In this document: positions 22,616 through 34,296 of the stretch, one piece after another
Layout: the number at the start of each line of letters is the position of its first letter
Numbering within the stretch: position 1 is the first letter of the stretch
DNA from: Opeltia flavorubescens
Taxonomy: Eukaryota > Ascomycota > Lecanoromycetes > Teloschistales > Teloschistaceae
Direction: 5' to 3'
Assembly: GCA_000442125.1 (NCBI GenBank)
Contig: KE546979.1
Location: 434,001 to 498,000 of the forward strand
DNA length: 64,000 nt
Position numbers and translations under genes: made by a program
Notes under the pieces: generated by a model
The model's database searches: none
What the model saw: only the letters and a program-made list of their open reading frames with translations
What the model was told of the DNA's origin: nothing

Positions 22616-24248
22616 CTACCCATCCAAAATTCCCCTTCTTGCGGCTACATACAGAATTCCATAGACCCCAATCCCAAAAGCACACATCGCACTCACCACA
22701 CTGAAGCCCATAACATATCTCGGCGCATCCTCATCCGGGAACAAGTATGCTCCATAAATCTGCGCTAAATTCCCCATCGCACTCACAAAACCCAGACTTA
22801 CCGCTCTCATTTCACGGCTCATCTTCGCGAAACTTGACGATGCAAAGGATAGGGACAATGCAATGTTGGACCACAGCCCTGCAGTCACGAAGACAAGGAA
22901 TACGTAACGAGCTTTGAAATTCGTTACGATGGTAGTTGCGACGGTACAGCACAGGGTGATGGTGAGCCAGCCTGCGAATGTGGAATTAGCGACGCTGATA
23001 TACACGGCCGATTTCAAAGTGCGGGTTACCAGAAATGATGAGCCCCCGGTGACGCGGGATTTTATCAGCAAAATAACCCGTCAAGGCGTTACAGACGAAG
23101 GCGACGGCATAAAGGGGCACGGTCCGTTGTCTTGAATCAGCTAGCTATCTTGAAGAATGAAAAATCTGAAAAGAGCACAGGTCGATGTACCATATATTGT
23201 GCCTGTTGCGACTCAGAATAACCCAGACCCTTAACCAATGTAGGGTAAAAATAGGTCAGCGTTTGAGACCCAACAAGTACCATGTATCCCGCCGCGAAAA
23301 GCCAGACGCTCCAAAGCTTTAGACTTCGCTTTATGGCGTGAAATGGCCCAAGACGGTTCTCATCATTTGCGTGAGAAGCATCTATCTGCAGCACTCGCTC
23401 AGAAGCCAGCCGCCTCTCATCTTCGGAGAGATACTTCGAATTCAGAGGGAAATCGAGAAGCAAGAAACGAGCTATGCACGCCCAGCCGATAGAAGCAAGA
23501 CCCTCGACAATGAACAGCCACCGCCAACCTCGAAGTCCATGTGTGTGCTCTAGATCCTTCGTGATTGCACCGGCAAGCAGTCCGCCAAATGCGCCAGATA
23601 AAATAGCTGCAGAGACATAGACTGCGAAGCGTTTCGACTGCTCTTCTCGTTTGTACCAGGATGACAAAATCAGCAGAACGCCTGGTGCGAATCCGGCCTC
23701 AAAGATGCCAACGAGGAATCGTAGGGCCACGAGCTGCCGGTAGCTCTGCACCGCAGTCATGCAGCAGGTGACTGCACCCCACAGAATCATGATCACAGGT
23801 AGAAATACGGACGGTCGGCTTCTGGCGAGGATCAAGCTGGTTTGCTTCAGCGTTTACCTTGAGAGTGGAATCGAGGTATCAAAAGCACACTTGCTAGGCA
23901 CCTCGAAAATCACATAGGAGATGAAAAACACAATCAGAGACATCGAATACTGTCCTGAACTTAGGTGAAGATCATCCTGTAAGCCCGCGATTTTCGCATT
24001 GCCTATACTGCTGTCTGTCAATACTCCTTTTCTCCTGACTCGGCGAGTGAGACTGACTTGGTCCGATCGATATATGAAAGAAGGTACATTAGGAAGATCG
24101 CAGGGAGAAGAAAGAGGTCAATCTTCCTGACGAGAGCCTTCTCTCTGGCTTGTAGTAACCCATAATTCTCGATATGTGCTGTGGATCCGGTAGAGTTGGT
24201 TTTTCCTCTGCCGGGAGGAAATTGTTCTTCGAGTGGCATGATGCGCAC
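22616..24248 (-). CDS. MFS transporter, anion:cation symporter (Dal5/Tna1-like), 475 aa
   Basis: Five exons: 24248-24058, 24010-23891, 23836-23191, ~23144-23030, 22971-22616. The frame closes at 475 aa. The fourth exon start is least certain: the AG at 23145 keeps frame but adds eight residues before TVPLYAVAFVCN. The N-terminus has the ACS signature KIDLFLLPAIFLMYLLSYIDR followed by NAKIAGLQDDL. Loop 2-3 and TM4 read ARSRPSVFLPVIMILWG and LVALRFLVGIFEAGFAPGV, typical of the allantoate/nicotinate/vitamin permeases. About 12 membrane segments are expected in the plasma membrane. Substrate cannot be told from sequence. The start could also be the Met at 24239. Confidence 0.87.
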
Positions 24249-25023
24249 GGACGGGAGAAATCAACAACTTCAACCAGCGCAAACCGGGATTCCTGGACTC
24301 TTGATTGAAGTAAGATCCCCAGTGGCAGTCTCACGGTTTTGAACAAAATACCAAAGAATCCGCCACTCTCCCAACCATTTGACCAAACCCCCAAACCTGT
24401 CCATCGTCATGATATGCGAACCAATTGCTAGTCACTATATTTGCAGTTCCACATCTCAAGAGCAGCTAGATGCAACATCTCTATGTGTCAACGCAAGATG
24501 ACGCATCGTAACCGCAGTCAGAGGGCACTCAACTTGAGCCGAAAGTTTCCGACGCATATGTAGGTCCAGCAGAAAGTCCTCTAGGCGATTTTGATGGACT
24601 TTCTCGGCCTTCTAGATCTTTGAATTGAGCTTGTAGAATTAGGAAAACGCGTAGTGCTTTGTCAATGAACCTTGTGCATGGTACTTTCCAAGAAGTATGG
24701 ATTATCAGCTGGCCAATTAGATTCCATCTCAATCCGAAAAAACTCAATGTGCGAAAGAAGATTAGTTACCGAATTCGAAGTACCGACTATCACCATCGTC
24801 TAACCAAGGGATTACAGACGATGCTATACAAGTTTTTTACAAGCTTACAACTACCAACTCAATGATCAGCCTTAGTCTGCAAACCTGGTACGGCTCACCG
24901 AAATCAACGACTTCAAGCAACTGCACGACGAACGCGTCAAAAATGGGTATAGTATATGGATATACCTAAACATCGATTGCCCTCATCATTAGATGACCAT
25001 AAATACTCCACACCCACGAACCC
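24249..25023. other. Intergenic between the two transporters
   Basis: 775 bp: promoter of the ACS-type transporter and 3' UTR of the JEN-type one. No gene seen. Confidence 0.5.
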
Positions 25024-26781
25024 CTAAATCCTCATCTCCTTCCCCTTACTATCCTCATCGCTTGAATCCCCCCTCTTCTCCACATCCCCCAATCCATTCC
25101 CCACTCCTCCCCTAACCCCGCCAGTAATCCCCTTCATATCCTCATCGTGCTCCACCCCAAACCTCCTTCCCCTGTACTCCGGCCCCAAAAACGTCAAAAG
25201 AATGACATATATATAAACACAAGCCATGAAAATCGCAATGACCTTCCCGTACTGATACCGCTTTGTTTCACCCTTAGGCGGCAGCGGAAATCGCTCTCCG
25301 ATCGTACTTTCAATGGTTGAAGAGGCTGAGGAGACAAGGTTGCCGAGCTGATAGGAGGTCCCGACAACGAATGTGCGGAAGGAACCGGGGGAGAGCTCCA
25401 TGAGGTGAATGGGGATGACGCCCCAGGCGCCTTGAACGCAGAATTGTTCGAAGAAGGCAGCGGCGATGATTTTCTTGGAGGATGTGAAGCCGTAAGGATA
25501 GAGGAGGGCACCGCCGATGATGGAGATGAAGATTATGGAGAAGCGGCGACCGAATATTTGGGAGGCTGTATTTGGGGAAAAGAAAGTCAGTGTGTGGGTC
25601 TGGTAGACGCAGAGGGAACAGAACTTACAGTAGCCAATTGTTGTGCCGCCGAGCATTGCACCCAGATTGGCGACGACTTGGGTGACTGTGACGGCGTTGT
25701 GGGAGAAGTTGAATTGATTCTCTAACATTTGAGGGTAGAGATCTTGCGATCCGTGCGACTGGTGAACGTTAGTCAAACTGAACTTGCGAGGGCCACACAT
25801 AATTCAGAACGTACCATGAAGTTGAATCCTGCCATGAGCAAGACAAGATAGCTGAGCAGTAGCCAATGTTTCTTCAACGCGACCTTCCCTTCAGCAATGA
25901 AGGTACTTGCGACACTCCCATTCGCCTTCCTCACCGCATCCCGTTCGAGGTACGACTTTGTTTCTGGCAAGCAAAGGCGGAAGATGATGATCAAGACGGG
26001 CGGGCAAGCTCCAAACCAGAAAAGGGGTCGCCAGCCATGGGAAGTAGTATCAACGAGGCCACGTGCAAAAACTGTTGCTAGCAAGTACCCAAACGCATAG
26101 CCTTGCTGTAGCATGCCAGAGAGGATACCTCTATGATCGAGTCAGCCATTGCTCGAAGTTGGCGTAATCGCGACCTTACCTTGCTGCTTCCGGGCAATCT
26201 TCCAATGCCGTAGCCGCCGCATTACCATATAACCCTCCCATTGCGATCCCGAAAAGTGCCCGGCATGCAAGGAATTCGCTGTAAGTGTTGCAAAACCCGG
26301 TGCCCAGCTCCAAGATGATGAAGAGAACATTATTCACGACGAATGGCCATTTCCTCCCATATCGATCGGAGGCGATTCCTTAGTACCCTCATTAGCGCTT
26401 CTTGTTTCTCTGCACGAGATTCCTAGCAGTCTTACCGAAGATGATAGCTCCCACCGACCGAAACATCAGAACCAGCGTGATACCCCAGGTAATCTGACTT
26501 GGCTTCTTATCGAATTGCTTGCTCAATTGTGTTACCGTCAACGAGACGGTGAAGAAGTCAAAGGCATCCCAAGACCAGGCAAGAAAGGCGACCATGAAGA
26601 ACAGCCATTGCTGCATATTCAACAAGGCGAGGAGTTTGAATGGATTAGGAGCCTTAGCCATCGGAGGCTTGAGGGTAGGAAACCGTGTCGCGAGATATCG
26701 ACCGGGAGACATATGCTCGTCGGCCATGACGTCCTTGTTGGGCGATCGGTCGCGCATCTCTGTGCTGTCGTAGGAGGCCAT
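25024..26781 (-). CDS. JEN-type mono/dicarboxylate:H+ symporter, 510 aa
   Basis: Five exons: 26781-26436, 26378-26180, 26130-25815, 25758-25629, 25565-25024, all in frame. MFS transporter of the Jen1 family, which imports lactate, pyruvate, acetate or succinate/malate with protons at the plasma membrane. TM1 holds WSWDAFDFFTVSLTVTQL, followed by WGITLVLMFRSVGAIIFG. The JEN signature NXX(S/T)HX(S/D)QD is present as NFMSHGSQDLYP, created across the third intron. The C-terminal tail is charged and Gly/Asp-rich, as expected for a regulated, ubiquitinated cytosolic tail. Jen genes are usually glucose-repressed in yeasts; no operator was mapped here. Mono- versus dicarboxylate preference is not decidable by eye. 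Confidence 0.92.
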
Positions 26782-27585
26782 CGTAACACAAATGATGGAT
26801 AGATGGTGAAGAGCTGGGCGCCCACAAGCATTTTATCCAAAGCCGTTTTGGTGCCATCTGATCTTCGTATGCGGGGAAAGGGCAAGTAAGGGAATTCGAG
26901 GTGCCGATTGGTCAGGATTCGCTGCTTGGCCTGCATCATACATTCGTTAGGTCATATAAGGATCAATTGACTCGAATGCGACGACGGACCCTTGGAGCCA
27001 TCGAGCCGTCGCACCATGGCCTGTCATCCTGCTCTCCTTTCCTCCGGTGCTATTGCGAACCATGGCTACCTACCTCTTGCCGAGCAGTCGTCTCGGCCAA
27101 GAGTACACCAATTTGAAGTGTAACATTGGTATCACAGCGCGTTCCAAGAATAAAGGGAATGTTAAGGAGCGCGCAGCGGCGGAAGAGGCTGGTCTATTGC
27201 GGTAGGGGCTTAGGGACGATGAATCCAACGGTGCGCGTCGGACGGCAAGAGACTGTGGATAATACAAGCTTCTCAGTAGAGCCTTATGCATGCTGAAGAT
27301 CTGTATAGCAACGTATGGAATCGTAATCTTGCATCTGAGTTGCCCAATACATCGACACTTGCTTCTCCCTCCCAAAACGCTTGATAATTGCCACCTTCTA
27401 AGATGCTGAACGACAAATCCGAACATTCTATTACAGAAAACATGCAAATAGCCAACCAAACCCCAGACCTCAACGCCTCCAAGATGCATTCAAACGTCAG
27501 CAAGCTTCCATACCTCGTCTCTTAATGCTACGAATCCGAGGTCTAGAATGGGGTGGATCTATCTAACCCTCAGCCAAAAAACCCT
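26782..27585. other. Intergenic
   Basis: About 800 bp: promoter of the JEN-type gene and 3' UTR of the next gene. A 139-codon minus-strand open frame at 27070-27489 lacks any recognisable feature and was not called. Confidence 0.45.
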
Positions 27586-28356
27586 TTACCAAGAAAGATC
27601 ACTCGAGTCATCACCATACCCTTGTAGAAACTCCCCATGATACCCAGGATAGGTTGCAAATGGATTGCCATGCCCATGTCCACGAGGCATATGCACGCCT
27701 CCATGATGACCTCCTCTACGTGGAGGAGCAAGTGCGCGAGGAGCATGTCCACGATGAGCTTGGTGGCGGCGACCAGGACGGAGTCGGTGGTAGCTGCGAC
27801 GTGAGATGTCGGTATGGCCGTCATATTCATCATCGTAATCAAGCTCGCCGTCGTCTCCATAATCGTACTCGTACTCGTCATCGTCATCGTCGTAGTCGTC
27901 GAAGAGGTCATCATCATCCTCTCTCCACATACGGGGATCATCAAGATAGTGATGGGGTAGGCCATGCCCTGGGGATGGTCCAGGCAACAGTCTTCTGGGG
28001 CGCCTTTGTCGACCGCGTTGGAGTTGCGCATTGAGGCAATTGAGGCAACATGGTGCATGACGATCTATACGCCTCATCGGTTGCCGCATTGGCATTTCAA
28101 TGATCCCGCCACAGAATGGACATGGAGGTCCAGATAGATGTTGGACATGTCCATATGGCATCGGAGCTCGAATAACTCGCGGGCGTGTTACCGGGCCCCA
28201 TTGGATATTGTTCGGCATCATGGCATGGGGATGCCGTCGGATGAGACCTCGCTGGTTGAAAGCATCCATTCTGTCCCTGTCGTCCATATGACGTACGAGT
28301 TCCGGACCCAAAACGCCGTTCAGGATTCGCCTTGCGCCTGGTACAGGCATTTTCAA
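27586..28356 (-). CDS. Unknown protein: zinc ribbon, Asp/Tyr tract, His/Gly tail, 256 aa
   Basis: Single-exon frame of 256 aa. Residues ~78-110 hold two CxxC pairs (CPFCGG and CLNC) that could form a zinc ribbon. Next comes an extreme acidic block of Asp, Tyr and Glu (residues ~148-182). The C-terminal tail is rich in His, Gly and Arg (RRGGHHGGVHMPRGHGHG). The layout is suggestive of metal or nucleic-acid binding, but this is inference from composition. No signal peptide or membrane segment. I do not recognise a family. Ends GDDSSDLSW. Confidence 0.6.
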   Translation of the reverse strand: MKMPVPGARRILNGVLGPELVRHMDDRDRMDAFNQRGLIRRHPHAMMPNNIQWGPVTRPRVIRAPMPYGHVQHLSGPPCPFCGGIIEMPMRQPMRRIDRHAPCCLNCLNAQLQRGRQRRPRRLLPGPSPGHGLPHHYLDDPRMWREDDDDLFDDYDDDDDEYEYDYGDDGELDYDDEYDGHTDISRRSYHRLRPGRRHQAHRGHAPRALAPPRRGGHHGGVHMPRGHGHGNPFATYPGYHGEFLQGYGDDSSDLSW

Positions 28357-29247
28357 GTATGAATTACGGCCTTCGTGGTGAGCGCGCGTTCCGTTGATTT
28401 AATAAGCTACTGAGACGATCGAGGCTGAACGATTTCAGCGGCAAGATGATATCTCTGAATACTTGGCTTTGCTGAGACTATGCACGGTCAGTAACATGTA
28501 TCACGTCCACATTCGTGTATCTGATCTCACTGTCGATTTGGCAATCTAATCATCTTGGAGATTTGAAACAACAAGAAAAATCTTACAAATGTCGCGATCG
28601 ATCGATTTAAATACCTCAGATATTTTGCCACGAAGATTGATGAGCTTGGAACGACACCAATCTCGTTTGCCAGCAAGCAAAGCACGACTTCCTCTGCAAG
28701 ACCACATGCCCGGATTGGTTGTTTGCATGCGCTGTTTGTAGTAATGTTTGCTACTTGCTTCCTAGTCAAACAAGGAATCATGAGTGAAATTCATGCACGC
28801 ACATTAATTGTCAAAGCATGATCAGAAGTAGGAACGGCAAAAGGATCTGAAACAATCAAATGGCAGTATAATCGGTGGACAAATAATAGGACTAACTGCC
28901 AAGAAGCAACATCATGATACGACCTTAGCAGTGCTTTAATCGACCAGTGGCACCTTGTCCATACAGTATGGGATAGATGGAAGCCACTTTTATGAAGCCT
29001 TTGCTTGTGAGATCACCCACCTTTTCATGTTCGCTTTTTGCGCCTTTTGATGGCGCATCGAGAATACTCCTTTCTTGCGCAGTAGCAGTGTCTCTATGTG
29101 ATGTCCACTAGTGGCGAAGATAATCAGTATTGATAGGTCAACTATGAGCGAGCTAGGTATGTTCAGTATATTAGTGCAATATCTTTGCGTCAGTAGTTTC
29201 CCAAAAATCCATTAAGACCCTTTGATAAGTGATGCAGTAAGTAACGA
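28357..29247. other. Intergenic
   Basis: About 890 bp: promoter of the zinc-ribbon gene and 3' UTR of the transcription-factor-like gene. No gene seen. Confidence 0.5.
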
Positions 29248-31133
29248 TTAAGCATCAGCAGCAATGCCATCACTGATAATGGTCTCCCTCCAGAGTTCTC
29301 CCATAGGGCCTTCGCACGAATCATCGTCCCAAGCAAAATGCTTCAGTATCTCCTTTGTCCGGCGCCAGTCTTTTCCCGAATCACCGGCAACAATTCTTAT
29401 TCTCTGAATGTAGTAGGCTCTTATTTCATCTCTAGCAACAACCCCACCGCAATATAGGACCCACAATATTAGACACAGTCGGATGGAGCAGCCGAGGTAC
29501 AACGATCCAAAGATATTGTACTCATTGTGGAGCTTCATCATTTCGTGCTGGAGCTGTAACGCATGGTATATTGCACAGGTAGTCCGCTGTCCGCCTTGAT
29601 AGGCTAAGCGGTAATACAGCAGGCCACCAAGCCTTGCCAGCTCGTCTAGATGAGGTACCGGCTCGTAATCTTCAGGGGTCCTGTTTGGTCTCCACGCAAA
29701 CAGACTGAGCGCGGCGGTATGCGCTTGAGGCCGAGTATGCTTAGCAGGGGTGGCCAGTATCTGTAGATTTTGGGCTATCTCTATGTAAATTATTCGACGC
29801 CTCGCTAGGAACATGAATGCGCTTTCTCCGCTGGAACGCCAATCCTCCGCTTCGCTGTGGCAAGAAATTTGCGGCTGTGCGCTGAACGGTGCCGGCAGTA
29901 TGTTCTGATATCTGATGTCGTCGGCAACGTTCATGTTCAAGGTGTGCATTCCCACTAGCCTGTAGCAGTCAAATACGCCCGTCCAGTAAATTGATTACAC
30001 TAGATTGCTTTACCATTCAAGGAGATTATAAAGAAGTGGCATAGCCATCGATTTGACACCGCCGCGAAGACGTACCATTTGGGCAACCCCCTATACAGTT
30101 GATCAGCAGAGATCAAAACAAAGGAAAGCAAGAAGGGATGGGAGAGCATGGGGCATCCGTTACATCGAGATGTGTTGCACCGCTCTTACTCCTCTCAAAG
30201 ATGAGCTGTCGAGAAAGGAGATTAGTAGCTATTTCAAGAGAGGCTGATTAGGGATGCTTCGACTTACTTGCACGACACCAAGCAAGGCAATGGCGAAGAT
30301 GATCTCATCCTGCGGAAGGAATGATTTTGAAATGGCATCTCGCACAGACCGAAGCACAATGGCCTCATGGAATAACGGATTTCGAACACCGCTTCCATAT
30401 GACTTCCAACAGGATCGTTGCTGCGTGATTGCCACGTAAAGGGTAGCGTGGTAAATGACTGGTGAATGAAGTACAACCGAAGCAAGATCTTTCTCCGAGT
30501 TGGGATGATCAAGAACGTGTGAAAAAATAGAGTAATGGCTCTTGACCTTCTGAAAATCTGCAGGAGCGTACCATCTTAGCGTGCACTACATACGATACGG
30601 CTTGAGTCAAATTGCCTATGCTGCTTACGGATGGACACGAGATTGAGCTCAGAGTAATTCGTCCTTGCAGCGACCGTTCCAAGGGGCCAAAGCATTCTTA
30701 AGGACATCATATTCGAGGCCGGTGAAGTGCAACCTTGTGGGTATTGCCCTGACGTGTCTCCAACGTCACGATCTGTATGTACATTTTCATCTTTCGTCAG
30801 TGAAGGAACTTCAATGCCCTTGGTTACGTAGGCATTTTGTGTGGGTCTCGGGGACTGCTCGGTGGCCTGCTTTCGTGCTTGAACAGCATGTTTGATAGCG
30901 TTGGAACGAACTGTTCGACGGTTCCGGGGCAACTTCCGTTCGATCTCAGGGTTCTTTGTGACGTTCACGAATTGCAAAGGCTTAGTGAGGCTGCCTTTGT
31001 AATAGAGACGCTTTGTACTGGTATCTAATGGCTCCGCCTCTGCTTTGGAGGTACGAAAAAGCAGCTGCATACCGGGGGTTTCTGTGCTCGGCAGAATAGG
31101 AGCAATGAGAGTAGCTGTCGTAGTCGACGACAT
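29248..31133 (-). CDS. Fungal-specific transcription-factor-domain protein without Zn cluster, 541 aa
   Basis: Five exons that join in frame: 31133-30629, 30557-30268, 30205-30164, 30090-30014, 29959-29248. The third exon is only 42 bp. The N-terminal region has the motif FVNVTKNPEI followed by NRRTVRSNAIKHA, a stretch seen at the start of many fungal regulators that lack a Zn2Cys6 cluster. The middle carries the fungal TF core (LASVVLHSPVIYHATLYVA) and, across two introns, GATHLDGVAQMVRLRGGV, the hallmark THL...GL..MV.LRGG motif. The C-terminal half is helical. With no DNA-binding cluster, regulation may be indirect. The first intron's acceptor (30558) was chosen because it alone keeps the frame. 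Confidence 0.77.
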
Positions 31134-32174
31134 GTTGACCTATTGAGCTCATCGAGTTTGCGAGGCAGCTGGGAATATATCATTTTCATGAAGTTCCGTT
31201 TACACCCACCTGCTGCAATGCTCAATGGAACCAGTTACCGCTCGCCAATTAGCGAGAAGCACACCTCAGGAGAGCGGCTGACGGCATTGGTCGGTGTACG
31301 ATAGGGTTGCAACGCAGCATCTTTTCGAGGTCTTTCGTAATTATACATGACCAAATGCCAGGTAGCCGGTCGATAGCTCCTACGAAAAGGTGGGCATTTC
31401 TTAACCCTCGATGTTGTCGATGCGACGCATGGTGTTCTGTACCATGCTCACACATGCTGGAACTTTGAGACTCTTCGAAGCTGCCAGATGGTTTGTCATC
31501 CAAGTCTCCTATGGAAAGTGATAGCGGCAGCTGCTCTTGTGGTGCATAGCATGTAGTTCGCCGGCTCGCTCGGATGGTTAAAACGAAGAACTCACGACAT
31601 TTGTACCCAAGGATACTAGAATTAGAGAAGACTAGCGCCTTTTCATCTATCCGAGAGCTCTTCGTTTCTTTCCATCCCGTCCAACCCATCAATACAACGG
31701 TATCGTCCTGCACCCTCCAAGCCCATAATTCAGAAATAGATTCAAGAGGAAGTCATGTGAATATATTCTACTCTTGGAAAAATGCCCATATCCTAATTGG
31801 TGTAATTATACCGCAAACAGTAATGACAAAAGCGTCCAGGTGCTTCCGGCAACCATCATACATCAGCGTGGCTTCGATATCTATCTCGGCCTTGCTCGCC
31901 TGCAGACGGCACGGAATAGAAACCAGGTCGTCACATACATCCATCTTGCATTATCACTGTCGGGTGATGTTCTCTATTGGCTGAAGTCTATCTCTTTTTT
32001 CTGATGTCTAGGCCCTGGAGTATGCTCAACTGTCTCCTCTCCACCCACGTCAAGGCTCTGTACTTCCTCCACAACTACCTCTGGCCTCCTCAATTTAACC
32101 GAGCAGTAAGTTGTTCTGTATCACTGGCCTAACCACTTTGAGCTTCGAACGCCTCCTCAAAGATGTAGGGGAAC
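31134..32174. other. Intergenic, unassigned
   Basis: About 1 kb. A 154-codon minus frame (31249-31713) and an overlapping 136-codon plus frame (31574-31984) exist, but neither shows a recognisable motif, so no gene is called. Confidence 0.4.
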
Positions 32175-33033
32175 TCACTTAGGCCATTTCTGCACCGACA
32201 TGCCTTGCTCTTTCATGTGCTCCAGGAGGTCTTCCAGACCCTCAACACTCCGCAACTCAATGTTGCAGTAACTGCCTCGCATGCCTTTCTTAAAATTCTT
32301 CGTCTGTGTATGGATGAACAACGACTGAGGCGCCCAAGCGACGAAATCCACCGCTGCTGGTTCGATGAAGAAATGTACCAAGTTGTCCTCGCCATGATCT
32401 CCGCACCAAGGGTCGATAACTTGATATCTGCCGCAATCCTCGAAGAATTTTAGAGTGAAAGGCTGTTCGTCGTTTTTGGACGCAAGCATCCGTGTGCCCG
32501 TGTTGACGTTGAGGATTTCGACGGCAAGGGGAAAGTTGAAGGTGGGAGACTCTGGTGGGCTTGCAATCTCGTAGACCGGCACATCATTCTGCTTCACACG
32601 TCAGTCGATTTACTATCCATAATTGTGAAGACTATTACCTCTGCGACCGCAGCTTCGGCGTCTTCGGCCTCCATTGCACGGATGGTCTCCTTCTCACGTC
32701 AGTTTGTTTCTATGACTTAAGAAAACATCTGCAAACCTTGAGCTTCACCAGATCGGCCTCAATAGTCACGCGCTTCTGCCGATAGATGAAGTCCTCAAGA
32801 CCTCGGAGGTCACCGCCCAGGACAAGCTTCCTGATTTTCTCAAGAGCCTTGGTCAGTCTGTCCACGAAGGTGGTTCCCATAGGAGACATTGTCTCCCGCA
32901 GACCAAGAAAGTCATTGGCAATCTTTAAGAGCTCCTCAAGGGTCTCAGGTGTGGCTTGGTTTTGACGTTGACTTGTCATCCATTCGAGGTTGAAGATGCT
33001 CTTGTCGAGCACTTTGTCAAGAGGATCTGCCAT
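32175..33033 (-). CDS. Hypothetical protein, 254 aa
   Basis: Three exons, 33033-32737, 32689-32639 and 32591-32175, with the middle exon only 51 bp; all phase 0. The N-terminal half is helical and charged (LEELLKIANDFLGLRETM and FVDRLTKALEKIRKLVLGG), ending in an acidic helix AEDAEAAVAE. The C-terminal half looks like a compact beta-rich domain with several Trp, Phe and Cys residues (FFEDCGRYQVIDPWCGDHG). No signal peptide. Family not recognised. The Met at 33033 was preferred over one further upstream because the upstream stretch is Pro/His-rich and not protein-like. Confidence 0.65.
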
Positions 33034-34296
33034 ATTAGATATGTGTCTTGGAGGATGAGAAATGCTGGGGTTTGGCAAATTTCTTGAGATGTTCGAAAAA
33101 TGAAGAGGATTATTGCATGTTACATGCAGTCCTGGATTTATATGTGGGTAAGGATTCCGTTTTGTGTCAAGCTGGCGGAAACCTCTTGTCAAATGTTGTG
33201 GTCTTAGCATGTTTGTTGCTGTCGATTTTTTCTGATGATTTGTTGGTTGACAAGTAAGCTTGGATCGTCACTTTTTTCCTTCCGCACTCACCAATATCAG
33301 AGAAATGTTTGGAGTGGCTGAGTATAGTGAGACCTTGCAGGCATGAGCTGTTGATTAAACGAGTATATACGCTGAGAATGACAGACTGGAAAGATCTTGT
33401 ACCAAATATCGATACCTCGAAGTCCTGCACTGCTGTCAAACGAACACTGAGAAAGGGAGATGATCGAAAACAAATGATAAAAATTTGGAAGTTGAAAGCA
33501 CAGCTTTTCAGTGAGAATGTCTTGACTCTAAGAATTGTTTTGACTCTTATTGATGCTTTCAGACTGCCCTTCACTTATTTCATATTAGCATGAAGGCAAG
33601 ATCTACACAGTCATCCTTTAACCTCTATTTGATAAATTCCCCATTCCCCCTTTCGTTGGCAGGATCATCGGCATCAGATCAATCATCCATCTCTCCCAAC
33701 ACACGGACACATGAAAGTTCGCTTGCTCAACGTAACTCCTTCATTGGCATAGCATAAACCTTTTGGTCAGCCCATGCCTGTCAATCGTTACCATGAATAC
33801 TAGAGGATCATATCCATGTGTTATTGTGAGTAGGATGTGCTCCCCAATGCTTGTGAAAGCATGCTTATCTACGCATGGCTGGAAGGCATATTCCTGGGCC
33901 TTCGTGCTGTCAACTCCTTTGTCCCTACTAGCCTCATGGCAAGACTTCAATTGGCGAGTGATATGCTTATGTATATTACTAGCAATCAGGCACTTTACGT
34001 GACCTCGTAACCGAACTAGACCGAACCAAAGTCGAGGAGATCAATTAGTGTGTTCATGGATGAAAGTACCTAGTCTATTCAATCTGCTCCAAGACCTAGC
34101 AATAATAGGAAACTCCTAGCCACACATAAAGGAATATCTCATCATTAATCTGCAGAGATCCTCCAAGGCGGCCGTACAGACATGTCATCAATCTACACAA
34201 CAGGAAAGGAAAAAAGACATATCATCATAATCGTCATCCAAGAGGAAAAAGGAAAGAAAACCCCCGCCTCCACATCCCACCATCCATCAAACCCCC
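33034..34296. other. Intergenic, AT-rich
   Basis: About 1.26 kb with only short frames and no motif. It holds the promoter of the 32-33 kb gene and the 3' UTR of the next. Confidence 0.5.

Noticed and set aside
31249-31984. Overlapping frames of 154 (minus) and 136 (plus) codons
   Set aside because: No recognisable domain, no splice partners, and they overlap on opposite strands.
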